Notes: generated by a model not told the origin, from the sequence alone. Positions 1 to 8,225 are shown, numbered from the stretch's first letter. The stretch: 15,123 bases of DNA from Pseudomonadota bacterium (GCA_023390985.1 JAEWBU010000074.1:1-15123); one strand, 5' to 3'. Made by a program: numbers and translations.

Positions 1-797
1 ACGTCAACCTGCAAGGCATCGATGGCGACAAGCCGGTCGTGCGTTGGCGCCACGGCGGCCAGGAGCACGAGCTGCAGTGCGACTTCATCGCCGGCTGCGA
101 TGGCTACCACGGCGTTTCGCGCGCCACGGTGAAGGACAAGGTCACCGAGTACGAGAAGGTCTATCCCTTCGGCTGGCTGGGCGTGCTGGCGGACGTTCCG
201 CCCGTGTCGCCGCACGCCATCGTGTACGGCAACAGCGAACGCGGCTTCTCGCTCTGCTCCATGCGCAGCCTCACGCGCATCCGCTACTACGTGCAGTGCC
301 CGCTGGACGACAAGGTCGAGGAGTGGTCCGACGAGCGTTTCTGGGACGAGCTCAAGCGCCGCGTCGATCCGCACCTGGCCTCGAACATCGTCACCGGCCC
401 GTCGATCGAGAAGAGCATCGCGCCGCTGCGCAGCTTCGTCGCCGAGCCGATGCGCTTCGGCCGCCTGTTCCTGGCGGGCGACGCCGCCCACATCGTGCCG
501 CCTACCGGCGCCAAGGGCCTGAACCTCGCGGCCAGCGACGTGAAGTACCTGTCCTCGGCCTTCATCGAGCACTACCGCGAGCGCAGCGCCGCCGGCCTGG
601 ACCACTACTCCGCCCGCGCGCTGCAGCGCGTGTGGAAGGCCGAGCGCTTCTCCTGGTGGCTCACTTCGCTGATGCACCGCTTCCCGAACATGAGCGCGTT
701 CGACCAGCGGCTGCAGGAAGCGGAGCTGGAGTACCTCGTGCACTCGCAGGCCGCGTCCACCGCGCTGGCCGAGAACTACGTCGGCCTTCCGCTCTGA
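1..797 (+). CDS. pobA: 4-hydroxybenzoate 3-monooxygenase, 3' part (5' end outside window)
   Basis: FAD- and NADPH-dependent flavoprotein hydroxylase of the cytoplasm that converts 4-hydroxybenzoate to protocatechuate, feeding ring-cleavage pathways. The frame is open from base 3 with no start in the window, so roughly the last 265 of the usual ~390 residues are present. The class A flavin monooxygenase DG motif (IAGCDGYHGVSR) lies around bases 87-122. The GDAAH motif (477-491) is followed by PPTGAKGLNLAASD, the FAD-ribityl/pyrophosphate signature of this enzyme. The C-terminus, with WKAERFSWW and a final AENYVGLP, matches para-hydroxybenzoate hydroxylase closely, which separates it from other group A monooxygenases. 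The stop is at 795-797. No PobR-type regulator is visible; it could lie upstream of the window. Confidence 0.95.
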   Translation, partial: VNLQGIDGDKPVVRWRHGGQEHELQCDFIAGCDGYHGVSRATVKDKVTEYEKVYPFGWLGVLADVPPVSPHAIVYGNSERGFSLCSMRSLTRIRYYVQCPLDDKVEEWSDERFWDELKRRVDPHLASNIVTGPSIEKSIAPLRSFVAEPMRFGRLFLAGDAAHIVPPTGAKGLNLAASDVKYLSSAFIEHYRERSAAGLDHYSARALQRVWKAERFSWWLTSLMHRFPNMSAFDQRLQEAELEYLVHSQAASTALAENYVGLPL

Positions 798-811
798 GCG
801 GCCCGCTCTGC

Positions 812-824
812 TAGCCTGCGGGGC
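812..824 (+). promoter_or_regulatory. Possible extended -10 promoter, leaderless-type, for the CoA-transferase gene
   Basis: TGCTAGCCT (TAGCCT at 812-817, with TG one base upstream) ends 7 nt before the ATG at 825. There is no recognisable -35 and no good Shine-Dalgarno, so transcription would start at or next to the start codon. The inference rests on position and weak consensus only. Confidence 0.3.
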
Positions 825-1718
825 ATGACCGCCCCGCCCCGTCCGCTCGCCCAGGTTCGCATCCTCAGCCTGGCGCTCAACCTTCCCGGCCCGGCTGCGC
901 TGATGCGCTGCCGGCGCATGGGCGCGCAGTGCACGAAGGTCGAACCGCCCGCGGGCGATCCGATGAAGCACTACAGCCCGGCGGCGTACGCCGACCTGCA
1001 CGAGGGAGTGAAGGTGCTCCAGGCCGATCTCAAGACCGAAGCCGGGCGGGCTGTCGTCCACCGCGAGCTCGCGCGCACCGACGTGCTGCTCACGTCCTTC
1101 CGGCCGTCGGCGATGAAGAAGCTGGGCCTGGACTGGCCGCGGCTGCACAGCCGCTATCCGTCGCTGTGCCAGGTCGCCATCGTAGGCGGGCCGGGCGACG
1201 CCGCGGAGATTCCCGGCCACGATCTCACCTACCTGGCCGAACACGGCCTCGTCACCGGCACCGACCTGCCCGCCACGCTGTTCGCGGACATGGGCGGCTC
1301 CCTGATGGCGAGCGAGGCGGTGCTGCAGGCGGCGCTGCTGCAGGCCGAGCGCTACGACGGCTCGGGCGACGTGCATCCGCAGGGGCGCTATTTCGAGGTC
1401 GCGCTGTCCGATGCGGCGGCGTACGTGGCGCTACCGCGGCATTGGGGCCTCACGAAACCGGAAGGCGCGGTCGGCGGCGCGCACGCGGGCTATCGCGTGT
1501 ATCCCTGCAAAGACGGCCGCGTGGCGGTGGCGGCCCTGGAGACGCATTTCGCCGCGGCGTTGTGCGCGGCAGCAGGTGTCGAGGCGAGCGACATGAAGGC
1601 GATGTTCGCGCGCGAGACGCATGAGGCGATAGCGCGGTTCATCGCGTCGAAAACGCGCGAGGAGATGGATCGGCTCGCGGTGGAGAAGGATCTGCCGCTG
1701 CAGACCCTGGGGGACTGA
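825..1718 (+). CDS. CaiB/BaiF family (class III) CoA-transferase or acyl-CoA racemase homologue, short form
   Basis: Family members move CoA between carboxylic acids or epimerise 2-methylacyl-CoA. This 297-aa protein has the N-terminal Rossmann-like part (VRILSLALNLPGPAAL, residues 11-27, then KVEPPAGDP, 38-46). It also has a His-Asp motif, GHDLTYLAEHGL (131-142, His132), and ADMGGSLMA (154-162, Asp155). In AMACR/MCR enzymes the equivalent His and Asp are both catalytic, whereas true transferases use mainly the Asp, so a racemase-like function is possible. A GYRVYPCKDGRVAVA segment (222-236) fits the usual second half. At 297 aa it is clearly shorter than the usual 360-400 aa, but it starts and ends cleanly with no sign of frameshift. 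It begins 27 nt after pobA; a link to aromatic catabolism is possible but unproven. Substrate unknown. Confidence 0.85.
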   Translation: MTAPPRPLAQVRILSLALNLPGPAALMRCRRMGAQCTKVEPPAGDPMKHYSPAAYADLHEGVKVLQADLKTEAGRAVVHRELARTDVLLTSFRPSAMKKLGLDWPRLHSRYPSLCQVAIVGGPGDAAEIPGHDLTYLAEHGLVTGTDLPATLFADMGGSLMASEAVLQAALLQAERYDGSGDVHPQGRYFEVALSDAAAYVALPRHWGLTKPEGAVGGAHAGYRVYPCKDGRVAVAALETHFAAALCAAAGVEASDMKAMFARETHEAIARFIASKTREEMDRLAVEKDLPLQTLGD

Positions 1719-1729
1719 TCGGAGGACTC

Positions 1730-1814
1730 GTCATCCCCGCGAAGGCGGGGTTCCAGGGCTTTCCAGGCAGCCTCGAAATCGGAAGCACTGGATTCCCGCC
1801 TTCGCGGGAATGAC
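1730..1814. repeat. Composite inverted repeat, copy 1 (dRS3/REP-like), between convergent genes
   Basis: Left arm GTCATCCCCGCGAAGGCGGGG and right arm ATTCCCGCCTTCGCGGGAATGAC are inverted relative to each other. Each arm also folds on itself (CCCCGC/GCGGGG and TTCCCGC/GCGGGAA around a 4-nt GAAG or CTTC loop). The roughly 35-bp core is not conserved among copies. It lies between the 3' ends of the CoA-transferase and ygiQ-family genes, so it may serve both as a terminator. Confidence 0.9.
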
Positions 1815-1825
1815 GGTTAACAGGT

Positions 1826-4087
<2,262 letters not shown>

Positions 4088-4113
4088 GGCAAGGGTCCGG
4101 GGGAGAACCCGCG

Positions 4114-4119
4114 ATTTTA
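4114..4119 (-). promoter_or_regulatory. Possible -10 element for the YgiQ family gene
   Basis: On the minus strand TAAAAT reads 4119 to 4114, a five-of-six match to the sigma-70 -10. It would place the transcript start near 4107, about 20 nt before the TTG start. No clear -35 is visible at the right spacing. The remaining intergenic bases to 4185 hold a loose CGAGG/CCTCG inverted repeat and nothing else I recognise. Confidence 0.4.
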
Positions 4120-4185
4120 CGAGGCGCCCTCCGGTCGCGCCCCTCGAAGGCGCGGTGTCCTTACCGAATCGAGGACTCCCGTCGC

Positions 4186-4476
4186 CTACTTCTCATCCTT
4201 GGGCAGATGGCCGCGTGCGGCTTCCAGCTCCCACGGGCTGTTCTCCACGTTGGGGCCGTCCGGGAAGCTCTGCGGGCCCTTGGCGATGCCGGGCTTGGCC
4301 CTGGCGCCCTTGACGCCCGCGGGCACGTCCGGGGCGGCGGGGTCCAGCACGTCGCTGCCGGCCGGTGCCTCGTCCTGCGGCGCGCCCTCGCCCAGCGTGG
4401 TGTGGCGCGGATCGCCGTCGTGGTTCTCGTTGCCGCCGTGGGCCGGGCCACGGCCGATGCTGGTGCTGTTGCTCAT
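4186..4476 (-). CDS. Small polar hypothetical protein (96 aa)
   Basis: No family recognised. The 96-residue protein is rich in Gly, Pro, Asp, Asn and Ala, with no membrane segment, signal peptide or cysteine. It begins MSNSTSIGRGPAHGGNENH and ends with a charged SPWELEAARGHLPKDEK. The composition suggests an intrinsically disordered protein. The start is well supported: AAGGAG lies 8 nt upstream of the ATG at 4474-4476, one of the better ribosome binding sites in the window. It is divergent from the DUF924 gene across 84 bp containing a GC-rich dyad (4514-4533). The other minus-strand frame here runs on to 5550 and covers the same C-terminus, but the ribosome binding site supports the short form. 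A stress-related role is only a guess from its neighbours. Confidence 0.7.
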   Translation of the reverse strand: MSNSTSIGRGPAHGGNENHDGDPRHTTLGEGAPQDEAPAGSDVLDPAAPDVPAGVKGARAKPGIAKGPQSFPDGPNVENSPWELEAARGHLPKDEK

Positions 4477-4513
4477 GCGGGACTCCTTGCGTTGCGCTTG
4501 CTTCCACTCTAGG

Positions 4514-4533
4514 AGCCCCCGCGGACCGGGGCT
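4514..4533. promoter_or_regulatory. GC-rich dyad in the divergent intergenic region
   Basis: AGCCCC (4514-4519) and GGGGCT (4528-4533) form a perfect 6-bp inverted repeat around CGCGGACC. It lies between the divergent starts at 4476 and 4561, upstream of both. It could be an operator acting on both genes or a hairpin in a 5' leader; the sequence alone does not decide. Confidence 0.35.
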
Positions 4534-4548
4534 GTAGGCACGGGCCGA

Positions 4549-4560
4549 TACCATCCGTCC
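4549..4560 (+). promoter_or_regulatory. Possible -10 element, leaderless-type, for the DUF924 gene
   Basis: TACCAT (4549-4554) is followed by CCGTCC and then directly by the ATG at 4561. There is no Shine-Dalgarno in those bases. The 6-nt gap places the expected transcript start at the start codon. The same layout (hexamer, CC, four bases, ATG) precedes the genes at 10882 and 13582. Confidence 0.4.
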
Positions 4561-5115
4561 ATGCCCGAGTCGTACGAGATCGAGAGCGCCGCCGAAGTCG
4601 TCCGTTTCTGGAGCGAAGCCGGTCCCGACCGCTGGTTCCGCAAGGACGAGGCGTTCGACGCCGAGTTCCGCGACCGTTTCCTGGCCACCCACGAAGCGGC
4701 CGCGCGCGGCGAACTGGAGGATTGGCGCCGCACCGCCGAAGGCTCGCTGGCCCTCCTGATCCTGCTGGACCAGTTCCCGCGCAACGCATTCCGGGGCACG
4801 GGCCGCGTGTACGCCACCGACGCCCTGGCGCGGCTGGTGGCCCAGCAGGCCCTGGCCGACGGCCACCGCGAGCAGCTGCCGCAACCGCTGCGTGCCTTCT
4901 TCCACCTGCCCTTCTCGCATTCGGAGTGGCTGCCCGACCAGCGACGGGCGGTGGAACTGTGCGAGCCGCTGGGCGCGGAAACGCAGCGCTGGGGGCAGCA
5001 CCATCACGACGTCGTGAAGCGGTTCGGCCGCTTCCCGCATCGCAATTCGCTGCTGGGCCGCAACAGCACGCACGAGGAGCGCGAGTTCCTCGCGCAGGGC
5101 GGATTCGCGGGCTAG
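4561..5115 (+). CDS. DUF924 family protein
   Basis: A 184-aa soluble protein of the DUF924 family (COG3803), predicted to have an all-helical TPR-like fold; its biochemical role is unknown. Family hallmarks: FWSEAGPDRWFRKDEAFDAE (residues 16-35) near the N-terminus, ALLILLDQFPRNAFRGTGRVYATD (64-87) in the middle, a PFSHSE motif in the helical core, and HHHDVVKRFGRFPHRNSLLGR towards the end. The length matches the family. The start at 4561 is the first Met and conserved sequence begins within 15 residues. The stop TAG overlaps the opposing stop of the cyclase-like gene in a shared CTAG. Confidence 0.93.
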   Translation: MPESYEIESAAEVVRFWSEAGPDRWFRKDEAFDAEFRDRFLATHEAAARGELEDWRRTAEGSLALLILLDQFPRNAFRGTGRVYATDALARLVAQQALADGHREQLPQPLRAFFHLPFSHSEWLPDQRRAVELCEPLGAETQRWGQHHHDVVKRFGRFPHRNSLLGRNSTHEEREFLAQGGFAG

Positions 5116-5684
5116 AACAAGCCCAGGCCGGCGAAGGTGCTGGCCTCGTGGCCGCCGCGCGCGGGCGTCGCGGTGATGGAAGCCAGGGGCTGGTGGTGCG
5201 TGTCCAGTTCCTCGGCCAGCAGGCAGTCGTGGCTGTGCGCATGCACCGCGTCGCGCACCAGCGTGTAGGTGGAAGGCGAGATCAGGATGCTGCCGCTGCC
5301 CGCGCCGGCCGCGACGCGCGCCGCCAGGTCGCTCTCGGCGCCCAGCAGCGTGGCGAAGGCCTCGCCGCCGCGCGAGAAGCGCGCCACCTGGCAGGAAGCG
5401 GTGGTGATGCCCATGCGCAGGCGCAGCTGCGTGGTGCCGTGCTGCAGCGCCATCGCCATGCGCACGCAATCGACCGCGCTGTCGAAGAAGACCAGCGAGC
5501 CGGAATGCGCCAGCCGGTCGCGCACGCCGTGGTGGCGCGCCGCCAGCCATTCGAGTTGCAGGTCCAGCTCTTCCGTGCCGGCCTGGGTCTCGAGCCGGCC
5601 GACGAACAGCAGCGTGAGCGTGCGGCGCTCGAGCGCGATCGGCGACTCGCCGCGGTCGGTCTCCGGTTGAGCCTGGTGGTTCAT
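5112..5684 (-). CDS. Degenerate class III adenylate/guanylate cyclase-homology protein (likely non-catalytic)
   Basis: A 190-aa cytosolic protein that follows the class III nucleotidyl cyclase domain. RTLTLLFVGR (21-30) is the first beta strand. HSGSLVFFDSAVDCVRMAMALQ (60-81) matches the central strand and helix. LRLRMGITTASCQV (87-100) corresponds to the LRVRIGIHTGEV region, and ESDLAARVAAGAGSGSILIS (117-136) to the VNLAARL...GQILVS region. The two metal-binding aspartates are missing (FVGR instead of a D-containing strand end; HSGSLVFF instead of GD). The transition-state Asn appears to be Asp119, while Arg123 is kept. It is therefore probably a regulatory or binding pseudoenzyme. I chose the ATG at 5684 because AGGA lies 9 nt upstream; an ATG at 5711 and a TTG at 5720 are in frame but have no ribosome binding site. 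Confidence 0.75.
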   Translation of the reverse strand: MNHQAQPETDRGESPIALERRTLTLLFVGRLETQAGTEELDLQLEWLAARHHGVRDRLAHSGSLVFFDSAVDCVRMAMALQHGTTQLRLRMGITTASCQVARFSRGGEAFATLLGAESDLAARVAAGAGSGSILISPSTYTLVRDAVHAHSHDCLLAEELDTHHQPLASITATPARGGHEASTFAGLGLF

Positions 5685-5743
5685 CGCGTCACGTCCTGCA
5701 AGTGTTGCCATGGGTAACAATCATCTCGCCCGCGACACAACTG

Positions 5744-5799
5744 GCCCCTAGGCAAAAGGGGCTCGCCGCTTACGGAATTTGCGTAGCGGACGGCCGCTA
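5744..5799 (-). promoter_or_regulatory. Cluster of overlapping hairpins between the YflT-like and cyclase-like genes
   Basis: Three inverted repeats are packed here: TAGCGG/CCGCTA (5784-5789 with 5794-5799, 4-nt loop, including the upstream stop codon); CCGCTTACG/CGTAGCGG (5766-5774 with 5782-5789, one bulged base); and GCCCC/GGGGC (5744-5748 with 5758-5762). The first two share the arm at 5784-5789 and exclude each other. Together they could terminate the xth operon or act as a leader for the downstream gene. Confidence 0.45.
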
Positions 5800-6168
5800 G
5801 CGAACCGCCGCGGCCTGAACGCCGACGCTGAACGCGCCGGCCTCCTTCAGCAGCGCCGCGGCCCGGTCCGCCATCGCCTGGTCGGGCGTGCGCGCCACCA
5901 GCACGATGGCGCCGCGCTCGATCGCCTCGGTCACCACGTTGACGTGGTGGTGGTCGACATTGAGCGACACCAGGTCGCCGAACACCCGGCCCAGCGCGCC
6001 GAGCACCGACTCGTCGCCCTGCCGGTGGCGCGCGCGACCCACCGCCCGCAGGCGCTCCAGGTCGTGCTCGATGTGCAGGTCGTCGCGCGCGATGCCTTCG
6101 TTCGCGAGCCGGTGGAGCGCCAGGTTCGCGGCGTGGCGGTCGTCGAAGGCGGCGAGGATGGTGCTCAT
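5797..6168 (-). CDS. Small YflT/general-stress-17M-like protein (123 aa)
   Basis: A 123-aa soluble protein. The N-terminus, STILAAFDDRHAANLALHRL (2-21), followed by ANEGIARDDLHIEHDLERL (22-40), fits the ferredoxin-like first half of YflT/GsiB-17M-type stress proteins, where a beta strand, a helix and a second strand read approximately as VVGVFD...A...L...G. The C-terminal GAIVLVARTPDQAMADRAAA (87-106) and a final KEAGAFSV resemble the second half of those proteins. A His-rich VDHHHV (71-76) is notable. The match is from memory of the family pattern and is tentative. The ATG overlaps the xth stop as ATGA, and AAGGAG sits 8 nt upstream inside xth, so the two genes form a coupled unit. The stop lies inside a 6-bp hairpin. 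Confidence 0.75.
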   Translation of the reverse strand: MSTILAAFDDRHAANLALHRLANEGIARDDLHIEHDLERLRAVGRARHRQGDESVLGALGRVFGDLVSLNVDHHHVNVVTEAIERGAIVLVARTPDQAMADRAAALLKEAGAFSVGVQAAAVR

Positions 6169-7010
6169 GCGGTGCTCCTTGCGGTAGCGGTGGTGGTTCG
6201 GGTCCGGCGGGCGGGCGCCTTCTTCTTCTCCAGCCGCTGCAGGTCCAGCGTGACCCAGGTGGGCGCATGGTCGCTGGCATGCGGCTGCCCGCGCACCCAG
6301 CTGTCCACGCCCGCCTCCTGCAGGCAGGGCGCGAGCACGCGGTTGAGCAGCAGGTGGTCGATGCGCAGCCCGGCATTGCGCTGCCAGTGCTGGCGGAAGT
6401 AGTCCCAGAAGGTGAAGACGGCTTCGTCCGGATGCTTGTGGCGCAGCGCGTCGGTCCAGCCCTGCGCCAGCAGCCGCGCGTAGCAGTCGCGGCTTTCCGG
6501 CTGCAGCAGGGCGTCCTTCAGCCAGGAGCGCGGGTTGTAGATGTCGAAATCGGTGGGCACCACGTTGTAGTCGCCGGCCATCACCACCGGATGCGGACCG
6601 GCGACCAGCGCCGCCGCGTGCTCGATCAGGCGCTCGAACCAGGCGAGCTTGTATTCGAACTTGGGGCCGGGCTGCGGGTTCCCGTTCGGCAGGTACAGGC
6701 AGCAGACGATCACGCCGTCCACCGCGGCTTCGATGTAGCGGCTGTGGGTGTCGTCGGGATCGCCCGGCAGTTCGCGCCGCGCCTCCACCGGCATGCCGCC
6801 GCGGCTGAGGATGGCCACGCCGTTCCAGGACCGCTGGCCCTTCCACAGCGCGTGGTAGCCCGCGTCGCGCAGCTCGGCCGCCGGGAAGGCGCCGTCCATC
6901 GCCTTGAGCTCCTGCAGGCAGGCGATGTCGGGCTGCTCGCGCGCAAGCCATTCGAGCAGGTTGGGCAACCGGCTCTTGATGCCGTTCACGTTGAAGGTGG
7001 CGATCTTCAT
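6165..7010 (-). CDS. xth: Exodeoxyribonuclease III (AP endonuclease)
   Basis: Mg2+-dependent enzyme of the EEP superfamily that nicks DNA at abasic sites and acts as a 3'-5' exonuclease in base excision repair. All active-site signatures of the ExoIII group are visible in 281 aa: FNVNGIKSRL (6-15, Asn7), LQELKA (32-37, Glu34), YLPNGNP (106-112, Tyr106), GDYNVVP (146-152, Asp147, Asn149), RIDHLLLN (216-223, Asp218) and the catalytic pair SDHAP (246-250, Asp247-His248). The protein continues about 20 residues past the usual end with a basic KKKAPARRTRTTTATARSTA-type tail. It is first in a two-gene unit with the YflT-like gene, overlapping by 4 bp. No strong ribosome binding site is seen upstream of the ATG at 7008-7010. 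Confidence 0.95.
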   Translation of the reverse strand: MKIATFNVNGIKSRLPNLLEWLAREQPDIACLQELKAMDGAFPAAELRDAGYHALWKGQRSWNGVAILSRGGMPVEARRELPGDPDDTHSRYIEAAVDGVIVCCLYLPNGNPQPGPKFEYKLAWFERLIEHAAALVAGPHPVVMAGDYNVVPTDFDIYNPRSWLKDALLQPESRDCYARLLAQGWTDALRHKHPDEAVFTFWDYFRQHWQRNAGLRIDHLLLNRVLAPCLQEAGVDSWVRGQPHASDHAPTWVTLDLQRLEKKKAPARRTRTTTATARSTA

Positions 7011-7067
7011 CGGGGCTGCCGATGATGGCTCCGCCGGGACGGCACTGCCGTAGGACCGCGCCTCTCC

Positions 7068-7155
7068 GTCATTCCCGCGGAGGCGGGAATCCAGAGCTTC
7101 CGCCTTGTTGCGGCTCCAGCAGGGAGCACTGGATCCCCGCCTTCGCGGGGATGAC
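7068..7155. repeat. Composite inverted repeat, copy 2 (dRS3/REP-like)
   Basis: GTCATTCCCGCGGAGGCGGG at the left end and CCCCGCCTTCGCGGGGATGAC at the right end, separated by an unrelated core. Both arms can self-fold. It lies between the start of xth and the 3' end of the 74-aa gene, both on the minus strand, and ends 6 bp before that gene's stop codon. Confidence 0.9.
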
Positions 7156-7161
7156 GGAGTG

Positions 7162-7386
7162 CTATTTCACGCGCGAGCGGCGGAACGCCTCCGCGCCGCC
7201 GCTGCCGCCGCCGTCGGGGAAGTCGTGCGGGTCGAGCCGCCGGCGGCGCATCTGCGGCGCTTCGATGATCGTGCTGGCGCTGTTCTCGCCGTGGTCCGGC
7301 TTGGCCGGCACGGACGAGGTGGTGTCGGCCTTGGACTGGGCGTGGCGCGGATGGCTGGGACGGGTGGGCATCGGATCGGAAGGCAT
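7162..7386 (-). CDS. Small basic/polar hypothetical protein (74 aa)
   Basis: No family recognised. A 74-aa protein, apparently disordered, beginning MPSDPMPTRPSHPRHAQSKA, with an Arg run (RRRR, 47-50), an LDPHDFPDGGGSGG segment (51-64) and a basic end FRRSRVK. It has no membrane segment or cysteine. The ribosome binding site is weak (GAAG about 8 nt upstream of the ATG at 7384-7386); Met6 is an alternative start. Support is indirect: it fills an otherwise empty stretch, ends just before a repeat placed like the other intergenic copies, and has upstream a TTCCTACGC element also found ahead of the 57-aa gene. It could still be a chance frame. Confidence 0.5.
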   Translation of the reverse strand: MPSDPMPTRPSHPRHAQSKADTTSSVPAKPDHGENSASTIIEAPQMRRRRLDPHDFPDGGGSGGAEAFRRSRVK

Positions 7387-7439
7387 GGCCGCATCTTCGT
7401 CTCCGCATGGCGCGCGGCGGGTAGGTCCGGCCAGCGGCG

Positions 7440-7450
7440 CCGCGTAGGAA
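7440..7450 (-). promoter_or_regulatory. CCTAC-type upstream element for the 74-aa gene
   Basis: On the minus strand TTCCTACGC reads from 7450 down to 7442, with GGCCGG nine bases further downstream. The CCTAC lies 58 nt upstream of the start at 7386. A near-identical block (TTCCTACGC, nine bases, GGCCGG) precedes the 57-aa gene on the other strand at 7982-8005. The function is inferred only from recurrence and position. Confidence 0.3.
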
Positions 7451-7494
7451 CGCCACCGCAGAACTTTGCGGCCGCCCCGCCGTTCCAACGCCGC

Positions 7495-7947
7495 ATGCAT
7501 CGCCCCGCCGCCCTCGCCTGTCTCTGCCTGGTGGCCTGGTCGTCCCTGCAAGCGATAGCGGCGGACCCGCTCAAGTCGCAGGCCTGCGGCGAGCGGCTGG
7601 CCGCGCTGGATTCCGCGCAGCGGCAAGCCCCGGGCAGCGCGCAGGTCGAGGCATCGAGGGAGCAGGCCACGCGAGCCTGCCTCGGCGGCGGCGGGCAGGC
7701 CCAGCGGCCCAGCCCGGCCGCGCAGGCGCCGCTCTCGGTGCCGCCGCCGGTGATCACGGTGGAGCCCGCCCAACCGGTGCCGGCGCGTCCTCCCTCCCCG
7801 CCCCTTGAGCCGCCGCCGGTGGTGACCTCCTGCGACCTGGGCGGCTGCTGGGACAGCAACGGCACGCGCCTGAACCGCGCCGGGCCTCAGCTCATCGGCC
7901 CGCGTGGTGCCTGCACGACCGTGGGCGCCACGGTGTACTGCCCGTGA
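7495..7947 (+). CDS. Secreted proline-rich hypothetical protein with a Cys-containing C-terminal motif (150 aa)
   Basis: A Sec-type signal peptide covers residues 1-23 (hydrophobic ALACLCLVAWSSLQ, cleavage likely after AIA), so the product is probably periplasmic. The mature part has a short helical region with Cys31 and Cys62, a proline-rich linker (about 70-110) and a compact C-terminal block: CDLGGCWDSNGTRLNRAG (113-130), then LIGPRGACTTVGATVYCP (133-150). Cys113, Cys118, Cys140 and Cys149 could form two disulfides. I recall similar CDxxGCWD...GPxGxC endings in unnamed Comamonadaceae proteins, but no function is known. The start at 7495 is the one that gives a complete signal peptide; frames reaching upstream would bury it. 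No convincing ribosome binding site. Confidence 0.8.
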   Translation: MHRPAALACLCLVAWSSLQAIAADPLKSQACGERLAALDSAQRQAPGSAQVEASREQATRACLGGGGQAQRPSPAAQAPLSVPPPVITVEPAQPVPARPPSPPLEPPPVVTSCDLGGCWDSNGTRLNRAGPQLIGPRGACTTVGATVYCP

Positions 7948-7981
7948 CGGGCAGCAGCGGCTGACAGCGATTGCAAGACGA

Positions 7982-8005
7982 TTCCTACGCCGCCGCGCGG
8001 GCCGG
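7982..8005 (+). promoter_or_regulatory. CCTAC-type upstream element for the 57-aa gene
   Basis: TTCCTACGC (7982-7990) followed after nine bases by GGCCGG, 64 nt upstream of the ATG at 8052. It matches the block ahead of the 74-aa gene base for base in both conserved parts and at the same internal spacing. The surrounding 7948-8051 intergenic stretch contains no other feature I recognise apart from the AGGAG near 8036. Confidence 0.3.
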
Positions 8006-8051
8006 CATGGCGCAATGCCTCTTCCCCACGCACACAGGAGCAGTTCAACCG

Positions 8052-8225
8052 ATGGGCCGAATGATCGTCACCGAAGCCGACCGCCAGCGCAGTCCCAAGC
8101 CCCAGGCGTCGCCGGAATACACCCCACCCCGCCAATCCATCGGGCAGAAGATCAGCCAGGAGCGCGGATCCCACACCCGGAACAAGAAGAACCCCGGCAA
8201 GCGCGCCCACAAGGGCGGCAGCTAG
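8052..8225 (+). CDS. Small basic hypothetical protein (57 aa)
   Basis: No family recognised. The 57-aa product is strongly basic, with no cysteine or membrane segment. It starts MGRMIVTEADRQRSPKPQAS, has a middle YTPPRQSIGQKISQE and ends HTRNKKNPGKRAHKGGS. The C-terminal Lys/Arg/Gly-rich tail would suit nucleic-acid binding, but this is speculation. AGGAG lies 11 nt upstream of the ATG at 8052; a second in-frame ATG is at 8061. The next gene starts 22 nt after its stop and has its own strong ribosome binding site, so the two probably share a transcript. Confidence 0.65.
   Translation: MGRMIVTEADRQRSPKPQASPEYTPPRQSIGQKISQERGSHTRNKKNPGKRAHKGGS

Noticed and set aside
4186..5550. 454-codon minus-strand frame as one large protein ending in the 96-aa sequence
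   Set aside because: Its upstream part is the shadow of the DUF924 and cyclase-like genes, and a strong AAGGAG site supports the start at 4476.
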